A stretch of 64,000 nucleotides of DNA from Anopheles merus (lineage: Eukaryota > Arthropoda > Insecta > Diptera > Culicidae), in contig NC_054082.1 of NCBI RefSeq assembly GCF_017562075.2, forward strand, positions 25,060,460 to 25,124,459, written 5' to 3'. Numbering within the stretch: the first letter of the stretch is position 1; each line of letters opens with the position of its first letter. Below, piece by piece: positions 36,785 through 49,400 of this stretch. The translations under genes and the position numbers were made by a program. The notes under the pieces were generated by a model, which saw only the letters and a list, made by a program, of their open reading frames with translations, did no database searches and was not told where the DNA came from.

Positions 36785-37813
36785 GTGCTAAATAACGTGT
36801 CCAAAATAGCTTCATATTTTGAATAACAACATCTACAAACTGCAGAAGAACTAAGAATCCATTATTCTGAAGTAACTTTTACAAAACCCCGATGTTCCAT
36901 GTCGCTTCTGTTCATCGCAAACATACCCATTTAGAATGATGATGATGAAATAGTTTGTGTATGGATTTGAGCTGCGTTTCGTTTTTAGAAGAATACTGGT
37001 GCCGATTTACACACGTCATTAAGAGTTGGCGAAGAGTTATAGCTTCATTGCGTACTGTTTCGTTGGATGCCCCAGGCTATTCCCCATGCCCTCAGGGGGG
37101 CGGTGACACAACACACCAAACATTCCCGCAACCAGGGGGATTAGGGGAGAGAGGGAGAGAGAGTGATGGTGGGTGTTAGGATAAGCGTCGTTTATCGCGT
37201 CCTGTCGCTTCACACACACACACAGACACTGTTGTGACGCATTCATCCAAGCGACGCCGTTGGACGGGGTCGGCTCAACAAAGTAGGCCCTCTGTGCTGT
37301 CGACTTTGAGGGGCAGGGGTTGCGTTATCACTGTTTGACAGCAACCATTTATTGTACCGGGGTATGGTATCTGTGTGCGTGCGTGCGTGCGTGCGTGCGC
37401 ACGTACGTGCATGCTGCTATTTGCACTCTGTCGTACTATCTCTATCCTCTGCAATCGCGCTCTCTATCGCGCAACACACAAATCAACATGTGAAGCCCGT
37501 GGATCAAAGTCGGTTTGGCTTCTTTGGTAAAGCCTCCCCTCCTGAGACACACGGTACCCAGACACACACACACAAGGTGTCTGACATTCCTGCACAGGGT
37601 GGCAGATGAAGAGAAAAGTCCTCCTCTTTACAGACACCCCCCCCCCTACCCCCCTCCCCCGCCCCATAAATTTGCTCTTTTTGCTCTATTTTCGTACACG
37701 CACACAGCACACGCATCCGTGACGCGCTTTGCGTCGAACGGACACGGTGGAAATTGCTAGAACGGGCTCGTTTCGGGCGTATTACAGAGTTAGAGAAAAT
37801 AGGAATGAAGTAG

Positions 37814-37814
<1 letters not shown>
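36785..37814. other. Non-coding stretch with a Z-DNA-prone tract
   Basis: No supportable gene. Alternating purine-pyrimidine sequence (TGCG-type) runs at 37372-37414. Confidence 0.5.
37372..37414. repeat. (GTGC)n-type alternating purine-pyrimidine tract, 43 bp
   Basis: Strict purine/pyrimidine alternation over 43 bp, rich in CG and CA steps and ending GCACGTACGTGCATGC. This composition favours Z-DNA. Confidence 0.8.

Positions 37815-37876
<62 letters not shown>
37815..37876. repeat. (CA)31 microsatellite
   Basis: Perfect CA repeat of 62 bp. Confidence 0.95.
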
Positions 37877-37878
<2 letters not shown>

Positions 37879-38018
37879 GCTTCCTACCGCGAGTGGGTGC
37901 TTTACCAGGGCGAATTTTCTTTTATAACACAAAAGTTTCGCTTAGTTACTTCGAAACCAACAACACTAGATCACTTTGTGCACTCGCTCTTACTTTACAT
38001 GCAACAAAATTGTTCTCG

Positions 38019-38020
<2 letters not shown>

Positions 38021-38061
<41 letters not shown>
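38021..38061. repeat. (AC)n microsatellite, 41 bp
   Basis: Second perfect CA-type repeat, 145 bp after the one at 37815-37876 and in the same orientation. Confidence 0.95.
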
Positions 38062-38062
<1 letters not shown>

Positions 38063-38934
38063 CCGATTCACCGTGTGCCGGATGACGTACTTGCAGCCGT
38101 AATAACGAACCGATTTACGGACCCGAGGACCGTGTGGCCCGGAGCAGCAAAAAGGCAGCACAAAAATTCCCAACCATTTGCAGCGCGTCATTCCCCGAGC
38201 GGGCCCCGTCAGCGAATTGATTTAATTCCTCACACACATTCCAATCATCCAATGTGTGCGGATGGAAATTAGATGCAGCGGCGGCGACGCACATCACCAT
38301 AATAAAATGGTCGCACGTACGGTACACAGGCACAGGCACAGGCACACACACTGCGGTCGCTCTCTATCGGTGTGTTAGCGCGCGTCCATTAAATCGTTAG
38401 ACGACACAATTTGTTTACTAACGCGGCGCTCGCACACACTACTAGCAGCAGCAACGGCTGCTGCTGCTGCTGCTTTTCAGCCATCATCATCATCTTCCAC
38501 GGCTTGGGGAATTGCCACGACGCCAAAACCGATGTGTGCATGTGACAGGGCAGGCAGACATATCGATTGCGTCGTTTGCGTAGTAGCAACTGGAGAAACG
38601 AATGATAGCGCAGCAGGTAAATTAAAGTGGTTCATTTTTAACCGATTGCCAAAAGGTGTAAGGAAACAATTGGTACAATGTATGGCTATAGCGCAATGGA
38701 TACAGCAACCTTCCGGTGTCTATTTTTGGCCGACAGCAATGCGATAAACACACACACACACACATACATAAACACAAACTATACCACATACCGATACAAG
38801 AAGGGCTTCAAATTCCGTCACATTGCAGCAGCGGTGGTGGTTGGTTGATTGGTATTACTTGGTGCTGCTGATGATAAGCAAAAGAACCAAAACGGTGACC
38901 ACACACACAAACACAGCTGTAATGTCTGTCAAAT

Positions 38935-38938
<4 letters not shown>

Positions 38939-38987
<49 letters not shown>
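38939..38987. repeat. (CT)n microsatellite, 49 bp
   Basis: CT repeat with one TT interruption. Confidence 0.95.
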
Positions 38988-39152
38988 ATGCCGAAAAGAG
39001 TTCCAATTTCTCGCAAACACATCATCATAGCAACATCCCCAAACTGGGTGTGTGTGCCATGGAAACGCGTTAAACTCCAACATTCCCTCCTTCCACCATC
39101 ACTTCATGTGTATCTGTGCATCGTCCTTACTTGCGCACGTCTCTGTGTGTGT

Positions 39153-39154
<2 letters not shown>

Positions 39155-39227
<73 letters not shown>

Positions 39228-39235
39228 GGGGGGGG
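39155..39235. repeat. (GT)35 microsatellite ending in a G11 run
   Basis: About 71 bp of perfect GT followed directly by eleven G. Confidence 0.95.
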
Positions 39236-40913
39236 AATACGTGAAAGGCGGCGGAGGGAACACAAACAAACATACACACACGAGCGCGCACACACCATCA
39301 TACATGCTGGTTATGGTGCGCCTCGCCGGAAGGAACTGCCAAATAGGTGTTGTCATCGAACCAATTCTTGCTTCCCGATGCCCACAAGCACAACAAACAC
39401 ACCGATGACGCAGTGCCTCGACCGTGGAATAAATAAAAGAGAAGGATAGAGAGAAAGAGAGAGAGAGAGCAAGAGAGAGAGAGAGACTGTGCGAACGCTT
39501 TTTGAGTGAAAACTTTGCCCTAACCATCCCAGCTGCAGTACTGCAGTGTGTGAGTGTGTTTGTCGAACAAACAAGAAGTAGGCGGCGAAAGGGGTGGAAA
39601 GATTAGCACAGATTTTCTTGATCGGTTGCTAAGGAAAAGAAAACAACCGCACCAACACACACACAGACGCACGCACGGACCCACACCGCTATCCATCAGT
39701 CATAGCGCACATTAGCAAAACGCAAGCACACACACACACACACACGTTCTCACACACTCCAGCAACAGAGCAGTAGTAAAAAAAAAAAAACAAACAATTT
39801 TCGTGCGGCTGCTGCCGCTGCGCAATCTGCCTGCAACACAAACGGAACAAAACACGGCAAGAACCTACACACACACAGTCGCTCGCTCGCAAACGCTAGA
39901 TGATGCGTAAACACACGGTGTGATGATGTAAGGGTAAACAGCGGGCAGTGTTGTTCGCACACGGCCGTACGCAAACCAGCCACAACAACCACCAACAACT
40001 CTTCTCTCCTGGCGACGCTGCTTGATGGTCGGAGGATTTATCCGCGTCACTAGTACTGCGGGCGCCCGACACATACACGGCAGCATACGACACGCACGAC
40101 AATACCATTCCATCACAACAGCACCGAGCACCGAGCACCGACACTACTCTGCGGGAGAGGCTCTCCCGCGTGTGCGCGTGCGACTGTGCGCGAGCGTGTG
40201 TGTGTGTGTGTGCAGTATACGTGGGGGTCCTTTTTAGGGGGTTTTCCAGTGAAAGGGAACGATCGGGAAGGGGAGAGCTCACCAGACGCAATGTTTCCGG
40301 TTTTTCCAATCAGCAGCCAGCGCACAGACAAACACACACACATACATTGCGTAGAGTTCGTACCATATTGGGTAATGTAACATTTTGCTTCTCTCTCTCT
40401 ATTTCTCTCTCTATCTCTCTCTCTCTCTCTCGCTCTCTAAGGTTTTTATCTCTCGCTCTCTTTTCAAAGTTGCGATAATGTAAACGGGATTGTTTCGAAA
40501 AGAAAATAACAAACGGCACACTACACAAGAAAGAAACGCATTTCATGATAAAGATGATGATGAGAATTAGCAATAAAAAAATCCTCACACGCACACCGGC
40601 AGCTCAAACTACTGTGCCATTTAGCCAATCATTACCCCCCTCGGTGGCCTTTCGCATAAATAAATGACACCACACATAGCGACAAACACTCCAACACACG
40701 GACACACACAAAAGATGGAAGCAGAATTTTGATGAGAACAACTGTCAGGGAAAGGGAAGGGGATGCGTTCACAGATTTTCACCCTCAAAAATGCCTCCCC
40801 GTCAAGCGCAAAGAAGTACAACAAAACCCAAGGCAACCAAAGTGGAGAAACCACACACAACATAGTTGATTGCGAATTGCGAAACGGGTTTATCAACGCC
40901 GATGCGCTGTCGC

Positions 40914-40915
<2 letters not shown>
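39236..40915. other. Non-coding, CA/GA-rich sequence
   Basis: Nothing supportable beyond short dinucleotide runs. Confidence 0.5.

Positions 40916-40996
<81 letters not shown>
40916..40996. repeat. (TG)40 microsatellite, 81 bp
   Basis: Perfect TG repeat, the longest TG array in the window. Confidence 0.95.
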
Positions 40997-40997
<1 letters not shown>

Positions 40998-41407
40998 GCC
41001 CTAAAAGCGGGAGAAAGCAGGATATGACGCGCGCTCGTCCCAGTGAGGAGGAGAGGGGGAGAAAAGAAGGATAACTGCCCTTTTCGGCTTGCTTTACCCA
41101 CTGTCTCCACAATCACTGACCAATACAAACGTATTATGGGACAAATTCCATACGAAAGCATAGTGGAATGGAAGGGGGAGTGAGAGGGATGGGGAGGTCA
41201 CACACAACATTGCGTCGTCAAGGAGCCGGAGCCGGAAAGCAAATTGAGCAGCACAGCAGCTACAAAACTCACAAAAAAGGACCATCAAACCTCACTTTTC
41301 CCTTGTGAGAAAACGAGATACGTATCAAAGAAAGAAAAAAAACTGCACTATTTTCCATTTTTTTAAAGTCTCTCATATAAACCCAAACTTCAGTGATTTT
41401 TAGCCAA

Positions 41408-41409
<2 letters not shown>

Positions 41410-41487
<78 letters not shown>

Positions 41488-41490
41488 TTC
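41410..41490. repeat. (CT)n microsatellite, 81 bp
   Basis: Perfect CT to 41472, then interrupted by TTT. Confidence 0.95.
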
Positions 41491-41559
41491 TTTCATTCTT
41501 TCTCTCCTTCTTTCTGTATCTGGTTTATTTTAGTTGTGTTTTATTTTAATTCCATTTTT

Positions 41560-44500
41560 TACTTCAAATCCACGCTGGCGCTGCCTTTGGGAACTTTCGA
41601 CACGGTTCCAGTGACGTCACGATGCTTGGGGATAAAACTGTACTTTGCCAACAGGGCGGGGAAGGGCCCTAACCCTGAATAAAGCAGTTTAATCAGCGCA
41701 AGATGAGGTAACACTACTGATTGGCCCCTGTGTACCGCCGCCCCGACACGCGAATATAGCAATAAACACAGAAAGAGTGTAGGGAAAAATTGCTTCACAA
41801 CACGCACACACACACACACTGCTTTCTCCTATCGCCCTTCAGTCGCCCTGCCTCTTTCCACCAACCCCTTTTTTGTCCACGATAAAAGAAACGCTATACC
41901 ATGTTGTCATGCCAGGAAAGTGACATTTCTACATTTCGGCCTACTCTTCTTCATGTGGGCTACCCTAGATCGAACGCATCGATTTGTACACACACAGCTG
42001 CACACACACATACACACTTTTCGCGAAACTAGCACACCACACGCACGCACGCACGCACGCCCGCACACACAAGACACAAGTAAAGGCACAAATCGCGTCA
42101 GGGGTCAGGCATTTTACTTACCGATTTGTTATTTCGCTTCAATAAAAGCGTGATGCGTTTTGTGGAGCAGCGGCGGCGATGGCACTGTGGAGGACAACAC
42201 CTCGGGCTGCAATGCGTGCGCTTACCCCGGGCACCTCCGTCCCTGGTCCCTTCTCTGGGGGCCACAGTGCGTGTGTGTGTCTGTTGGCCACGTTTTACTT
42301 CGAAAACTTTTCGCAAAAACGCACACCGTGCACAACGTACACACACGCACACACACACACGCCGTTTTCGCGTTCGCCGCACACAGGGACACACACACAC
42401 ACAGTCGGGCAGGTTGCTCCTTTCCTACTGCCCCGCGAGCGCACGCCACAGGTACCACCACACACCACGCAGCGGAAGCGCACACGCACACACCGCACAC
42501 TGCGTGTGTCCGGTTTTTTTTTTATTTGTTGTACACGCCAGCAGACACTTCAGCACCCAAAAGGCGATGTGAAAATAAACCACAAACGGGGGGTATGGGG
42601 GGGATCAAACACGCGGCACTCTTCACTGCACTGGAGCAAGGTGTGCACCGTAATCGTTTGAATCCTTCTCCATCATGTAACAAACGCACATACACACACA
42701 CGCGCAGGCAGACACAGAAACACACGCGCGTGCACAGCTCCGTGAGAGGTAACCCGGGGAAACCTTGGGACAAAACGTACCACGTCCGTGTGTCAAATGG
42801 GCCAACTGGTACAAAACTGTGCGTTTTTCGTGCGTGTGTTTGTCACGCAGTATGTACCGGGGGCAGGTTTTGATCCGTTTAAGGTGTTGTAAAACCTGTA
42901 CACGCAGCCACCCCACACACACACACACACACTGCCGTCTTGGATGACAAAACGCCGCCGGAAGCCGATCTTGCCACACAGAAACTCTCCGGGCACAGAC
43001 GGACCGAGAGAGGCGGACACACACGCGCGCGCGTTACGACGGTTCAAACTGAAATGAAATGCCACCGCACAGTCGGGGCGAAAAAGTGAGGCTAACCCAA
43101 TGGGGCCGACAAACCAGAGCATGGCTGTGTGTGTGTGTGTGTGTGCGTATGTTTGGCGCTCGTCGCATTCGAGCGCAAACAAATTTACCCACAGCGTGTG
43201 CGCTCGCTCTGGCTCGCGCAAGCACAAACTGACGCACTCTCTGTTACTCGAATGCGGTCGCTCACCAGACGGCGCAGAGATATTCGCGAGAGCGGGCGAG
43301 AGTGTGTGACAGAGAGAGAGAGAGAGAGAGTAAGTGTGTTGCTGTTCGCAGCACACCACCGTTGGATGGAATTTTGTGTGCTCGTCGATCAGCTGTTGCT
43401 ATAGTTACCGTCGCAGCACACCCCACTCACACACACACTCGCAGCGACACGGACGCGCCAAAATGCCGGTCGACAGAGCGAGACAACACGTGCGAGCAGC
43501 GCACTCATTTGTATGTACATGTGTGTGTGTGTTGCTGTGCAAGAGTGGAATCATCTCACACGGCCGCGCGCTTGTTTGTATACAAGTGTAAACAAATCCG
43601 CCTGTGCCCGCGAGAAGAAGCACCACCACCACCACCTACACCACGCGCAACCCCTTCCCGCTTTACACCTTTTTATCTAACGATCGGCCCGTTGACACGC
43701 GTGCAATTTAAAAAAAAAACAGGAAGAAGCAACGCTGCGATGTGTAGATGTGTGCCCGCGTGAGGTGCGATAATTCGATTTGATTCCCTCTTTCGACCGG
43801 CTGACGTCCTGCTTTCCCGCTTGTGCACACAGCGGTTGGCGGAAGGGGTAGGAAGATGGAGAACGAAGGTTCAAACATTCCACCGGAGCGAAAACACACA
43901 CACGCAGAGCGCATAGCGAAAGAGAGAGAGAGAGAGAGAGCGAAAGTCGCAAAGCAACAAACACCGTTAGCAGCAGGCGGTGGCGAAGGGTGTTTTGAGA
44001 ATGCGGCCAATGTTTACACGCCGCCTGTGGCGGTGTGCGTGCGTGCGTGTTGCATTTTGCAGACCGTTTTTGGCTGCGTGTTGTTGTTGTCGTTTTTTCT
44101 TCTTCTTCTATCGTTTGCTCATTCTCTCGCTTGCGCACATCGGGCGCGCGCGCTCGCGGCAGCAGTGCTCTCACTTTCAATTGAGAAAGACGCAACCGAA
44201 CGGTTGTGTATGAGTGTATGGGTGTATTTTGGTATGGAAGAGTGTACGGAACGGGGGGAATAGCGCGATAGCATTTATCAGAAATCCACCCCCCCCCCCC
44301 CCGCCCCGACAGGGCACACACACACACACAGTGCTGTGTTGCAACGTGTACCAGCCGGCCCGTGCATTACGATCAGAGCGCACACGACACAAACACACCC
44401 ATACTGACGCATATCTTTTCGGAGCGGATCCCTGCATCGACCTGGATTCGAACTCGAGACAGACGCGCGCGCGATAGAGAGAGAGAGCGAGATTGCCGGC

Positions 44501-45360
44501 GGTGTCGACGCACTATCCGCCCGGCAATCCTGTGAACCACCAATAAACCAACACAATCACAGTGCGCAGAGCCGATTTTGGGGCCGATATGATCGGTAAC
44601 ATCTTGTTTGGGGGGAGCAAATTATTAGCCAGCCAACGCCAACGGTAATAAGGTTAATAAAACCGCAAGCTAACAAACACACAACACGCAATTGTGTTCG
44701 GTACTGGGAACCCGGGAGCGGAGAGACACCACACACACACACACACATGCCAAATGCCATGAGCACGTTTTCAACCCAAACGCTTCGATTGCATGATGCA
44801 GTGGCTGCTGCAATGGGAGCTGCGGGGTTTGGCGTTTGCTTCCGCATCCTCTGGCCTTGCTTCACACACAATTCCGAGTGTCTAGTGCTTTCTGCTGAGA
44901 CAGATGGACCAACAACGTAACCCAAGCAGCAATCACGAACACACTCACACACAAACAATCTTCCCGGATGTACACTTTTCTCCCTTATTTTAAACGCTTC
45001 AGTGTGCTTTCCTTGCAGGGGCTAAGAGAGACCCCCCCCCCCTCCCTCCGGAAACATCCGAAAATTCCCGTCGCCAGCGCAAAAGCACTTGAGCTTCCCA
45101 CAACGGCAACAACACAGCACACCGGAAATCGATCGTTTTCTGGTGCGCTTCGGTGGCGCATGGAGAACATGGTCGCGGATCCGTGGTAAACCCTTCTGCA
45201 GCTCTCAACGACCACCATCAACACTCCCCCCACCCACCAAAAAAAAAAAAACAAGCAACAAGAGGTAGTGACCGACGGTGCCGGTCCATTAACTGCACGG
45301 TACATTAAGGTCTGGTAGCTTGAATTTTGATTTCAGGAACACACACTCACACAAGCCTGA
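41560..45360. other. Non-coding GC-rich, CA-repeat-rich region with one weak coding-like patch
   Basis: CA, CACG and GA repeats dominate. At 41750-41559 on the minus strand an open frame with a coding-like tail (VSKVPKGSASVDLK, stop) is followed 14 nt later by AATAAA; I cannot assign it. A tRNA-like element lies near 44435-44529. Confidence 0.4.
44435..44529 (-). mobile_element. Weak tRNA-derived SINE-like fragment with an internal hairpin
   Basis: On the minus strand a degenerate box A (TGCCGGGCGG) is followed by an arginine-tRNA-like D-arm sequence, a (CT)n expansion and a box-B-like GTTCGAATCC near 44445-44454. GATTGCCGG and CCGGCAATC (44491-44499 and 44521-44529) form a perfect 9-bp stem. 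The element is heavily altered and the call is tentative. Confidence 0.3.
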
Positions 45361-45380
45361 TCGCGTCTCTCTCTCTATAT

Positions 45381-45383
45381 ATA

Positions 45384-45421
<38 letters not shown>
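45381..45421. repeat. (CT)n microsatellite with TATATA neighbours
   Basis: CT repeat following a short TATATATC stretch. Confidence 0.85.
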
Positions 45422-45424
<3 letters not shown>

Positions 45425-48400
45425 ATATCTCTCTTTCTACTCTCTCTCGTTGTTGAATGGCCAAATATCGAGCAAACTCCAACCCAGTAACCAACCCTGG
45501 ACAGGTGAAAATGTGTTTTTAAGTACCATCACCCCTGTTTACTCTCTTCTCCTTTTCCCTTTTCCCACAACCGAAGCTGAAATGGTCAATACGCGTGGGT
45601 GTAATAATTGCCAACCAATAACTGCACACACACACACACACACACACACTGTGCGAAATTAATAAGAGAGGGCGAAGAGATGCATTCGATTCACCTTTTC
45701 GATATCTTTCCCGTTTCGCTTTCTCCCTTCACCGGAAAAGGAGGATTTAGGAGGGCGATGGATTACAAGAGGGGGATGGGAGGCAGGGGAGCGGGTTTAC
45801 AAAACAACGACACAGCATTGGCAGAAGAACGGCGGCGGCCACTTGCCTGCAATCACATTTCATTCACGGCTATGAAGCAAAACAACATTACCACACTCTT
45901 TAGCTGTGAGTATTAGCGCACTTCTGTCCAAAAAGAGAGGACGTGGGCTTGCCATGGATTTGGTGGACCATATTGGGATGGAAGGAAACCGGAGGACACT
46001 ACATTTCTAATCATTTTGATCCATTCCATCCATCCAGCAACACCGAAGAAGTCAAGAATCGCAGGTAACCAAATTCTGAATTTTGGTCGATTTTTGTAAT
46101 GAAATAGAGCCCCCCAAAATATACATGTAAGCAACATAATTGAGCAACAGCAATAACCAATAAATTGCTTAAGGTAACAGAATTGGTCCACTTGATCTTC
46201 TTCTTATTCTTCTCATTTTGTTTTTTTTAGTTCTACGTACGGCTGGAACCCACGATGGGCATGTTGTTAGGTCGTACGAGTTGACGACTGTACCACGAGA
46301 CCGGATACGCTTGAACATGACACAAAGTTGTTATTATCGTTCTGCACTGTTTGGCGTACACTTATGCACCGTATTTAAGTATTTTAAAGTAAGGCAAATG
46401 AGATCTCCAGCGGATGGATATGATTCGCCATCAAATTAAACACTTTTCACATAAGCCCGTCACAATGGGGAGAAATTGATACAATAAAAATCCTATTTCA
46501 GCTTGTCTTGTAGTAGGCACGTATTGCAAAAAGTCTAAATTTCCACTTCCACTTCAATCTCTGTTAAAGAATGGGACAATTCAGATAGCCACATGCTTCA
46601 TCTTGAATAAATAAAAAAATATAAATAATTGTTAACTATCATATTATTACTAACAAGCTATCGGCTGTGAAAATGAAGCAACATTTTCGTCACACTTGTC
46701 ACATTTTAAGGTGGAATTATATTGATCATCATCATATACATCCATTTTTATGTCAAGCGGCAAACGGAAAAGCAGAATATTTCCGTATCAAGCGTCAAAC
46801 ACTAAAATTACATCACATAGACGCTCGTTTGATTGCGACACCTCAACTGACTTTCATTCCTACCCTACAGCTTCCCCGCTATGCAAAAAAAAAGAGATCA
46901 CACCTCCTGATTCTAAATATGAAACCCATAAACCCAGAGAAAAGACAGGGCAACATCCACCCAGGGGGGAAACAGCAGTGAGCGGATTAATCTGCGATAA
47001 AATACCTACACCAACCATTTCGCGTGCTGCGTATTAACAAATCAACGCCGTCCGCAGCAGAAGAAAAGAATAAGCAAACGCTCCGGACGCTCTTCTAAAC
47101 GCACGGACGGTGTCAAAAAATCTGTCCTCCAAATCCAACCCCAACGTCCCCAAATCTAAAGGCACACCGCACACGCATAGCGAAAGAATTTCAATGTCAC
47201 CAAAACCATTAGCACAACCAACCGCGTATCTCAGCATCCCAGCCAACGCTTATCAAATCGTAGCACACCATGGCTACGCAAACTCCCAACCAAAAGCAAA
47301 AAAAGAAAGGGTTTCCTTCCTCTCCGTACACCGCCGCACCAAACAAACCAAGATGCTGTTTATAGCGTCGCATCAGTTGACAGTTTTGGTTCCCTGCTTC
47401 CCACCACTCTATAGAGCAATAGAGAGCTTGCGGGGTAAGTGTTTCCGGTTCGTACAACAAGACAGACGCTAAAGACAGATCGTGCAGGTTGTACCAGACG
47501 ACCAAAGGGGAGGTCTTTTCTCGAACACCGGCTCTCTCTCCCTCCCTCTCTCTGAGTATATCTTCCCGTTGTGTCACTGACACGTGCTAATCGATCCGCC
47601 TTTATCCGCCGGGATGTCAGGCGTGTCAGTGCTTTAGTAATGCCCGACTAGCTAGCTGGGGACCCGATGCCCATTTGCCCATTGCTCTAATTTATTTCCT
47701 GTGACAAATCGCGCGAATCCTCACCCTCCCACCGGATGGGGTGATTCTGTTTATGCTTCCAAAGATGAGCCAACAGTATGAGTGTGGTTGGGAGGAGATA
47801 GAGAAGATGAAAACGAGCATTTAAACCAAGCAAATTGTTGATAAAAACGTAAAACATTGTTGAGAATGGATCTACAAACGTTGGACCCTTCTCGGAGGAG
47901 GTAAGAGCTGCTCGTACATAGAAAAGGACGAAGCGCAAGATTTATTTACGCGCAGTTTCAAGGTTGCACATAAATTTAGACCATTTGAAACGTAACGATA
48001 ATAGAAACAACAAATACAACAAGTGAAATGCTGCCCCAACGAAAACACCATCATCGTGTTGATGGTTCCGCTTTTGTCGTCTGCAAGCAAGTTTTTATCG
48101 TACAGAATTGGTAGAGTCTTTTGTAGAGTGTGGTCTTTTACAATTTACAATTTACGGTGCAACTTTTGCTAACTATTACACATGAGCTCCAGAGATGAGC
48201 TACCAAGACATCAAGACATTGGATGAACATCAGACGACTCTGCATACGAGATTATGGCTGATTATTACGTATTAGAGATCAAAAATCTCTTAAAACCGTC
48301 TGTTCTGTTGTACAACTTCAAGTTTCTCGAGCCTTCAGCCACCGCACCTTGCCGGTGTTTCCAATCGGGCACGGCTAACAAAACGTAAAGAGACACACGG

Positions 48401-48830
48401 CAACGTTCCACCAACATCACCACCATCACCACTACCAGTAGTGCTAGAATTCGGACAAAAGTTGAATGCGCTCGGTGCCACGGTTGTGCGTTTTAATTTA
48501 ATTAATCCACCGTCCTGCTAAACACACACACACACATAGACCGCGGAAGCGGAATGGGACGTGAACGCATAACCAAATTTTGGGCGTCGTTAAACATCGT
48601 CGCCCTTTTGCGTGCACCCTTTACGGGTCGCCCTCTCTCCCTCTCTCGGGCCGAACGGGGACCAACACCCGTTGCGGACGTGCGACAAAACATGATAAAG
48701 CATTAGACATTGTGGCCACCGCGGTGGCAAATGGGGCAGGAATGTCACAGGACCGGCAGGCTGGGACCAATTAAGCCGCTCACACACGTTGATTGAAAAG
48801 TTTACAGAAACGATGATTATCGGTGTAGGA
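45422..48830. other. Non-coding region around the SINE
   Basis: Apart from the SINE there is no supportable gene. A plus-strand frame at 47194-47434 ends at a consensus GTAAGT donor, but its start context is weak and no domain is recognisable. Confidence 0.4.
46180..46305 (-). mobile_element. tRNA-derived SINE (SINE200-like), truncated
   Basis: Minus strand: box A TGGTACAGTCG (46295-46285) and box B GGGTTCCAGCC (46251-46241), 44 nt apart, enclose the sequence ACTCGTACGACCTAACAACA that I associate with mosquito SINEs. An A-rich tail, then AAG-type repeats, follow at 46230-46195. This order (tRNA head, short body, A-rich tail) is typical of a SINE. The family name is from memory and unverified. 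Confidence 0.6.
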
Positions 48831-48839
48831 TTATCGACT

Positions 48840-49174
48840 ACAGACCAAGTAAAGAGGCAAAAAAAAATTTAAACGAAAACTTAAAAAAAGAACACACAAA
48901 AACTCAAAATCACAAAACTGACAAATGTATAACATGATCGAAATCAAAACAAAAAAAGAAGAAAACAACACAATGAAATTTGAAAAAAATGAGAATTTAT
49001 GAAATAAACATCTAAACGCACAACAAAGATAAAAAAAAAACAAATTTTGTTTAAAAGTTAAGATAAAAGAAAAAAACAAGTATATAAATTGAAAACTTAA
49101 AAACAGACCTAGTAAAGACGAAAAAATATTAAAAAGTATTTCAAATAAAAAAAAAATCATAAAACTTGAAAAAA

Positions 49175-49262
<88 letters not shown>

Positions 49263-49400
49263 CATGACCAAAATCAGAACAGAATGAAATAAATAAAAAA
49301 AAAAAACAAACAAAAAAGCAAAGGAAAAGATGAAACAAAAAACGTAATTAAACAAACCCTTCTAAATCTGTGAAGCGCTCAAAAACAACGACTAGAAAGG
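48840..49400. repeat. A-rich, strand-asymmetric AT block with (TA)42
   Basis: The plus strand is strongly A-rich and T-poor outside a perfect (TA)42 at 49178-49261. The sequence on the two sides, at about 48928 and 49256, shares a diverged direct repeat (TATAACATGAYCRAAATCAR). It may be a matrix-attachment-like or duplicated segment. Confidence 0.6.

Noticed and set aside
37815..38061. Spaced repeats resembling an array
   Set aside because: They are simple CA dinucleotide runs, not CRISPR repeats with unique spacers.
45913..46191. Minus-strand frame of 92 codons next to the SINE
   Set aside because: Starts at a GTG inside the SINE flank; no known transposon protein motif; length expected by chance.
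47194..47440. Plus-strand frame ending at a GTAAGT donor
   Set aside because: Weak start context, no acceptor upstream, no recognisable sequence; kept only as a remark.
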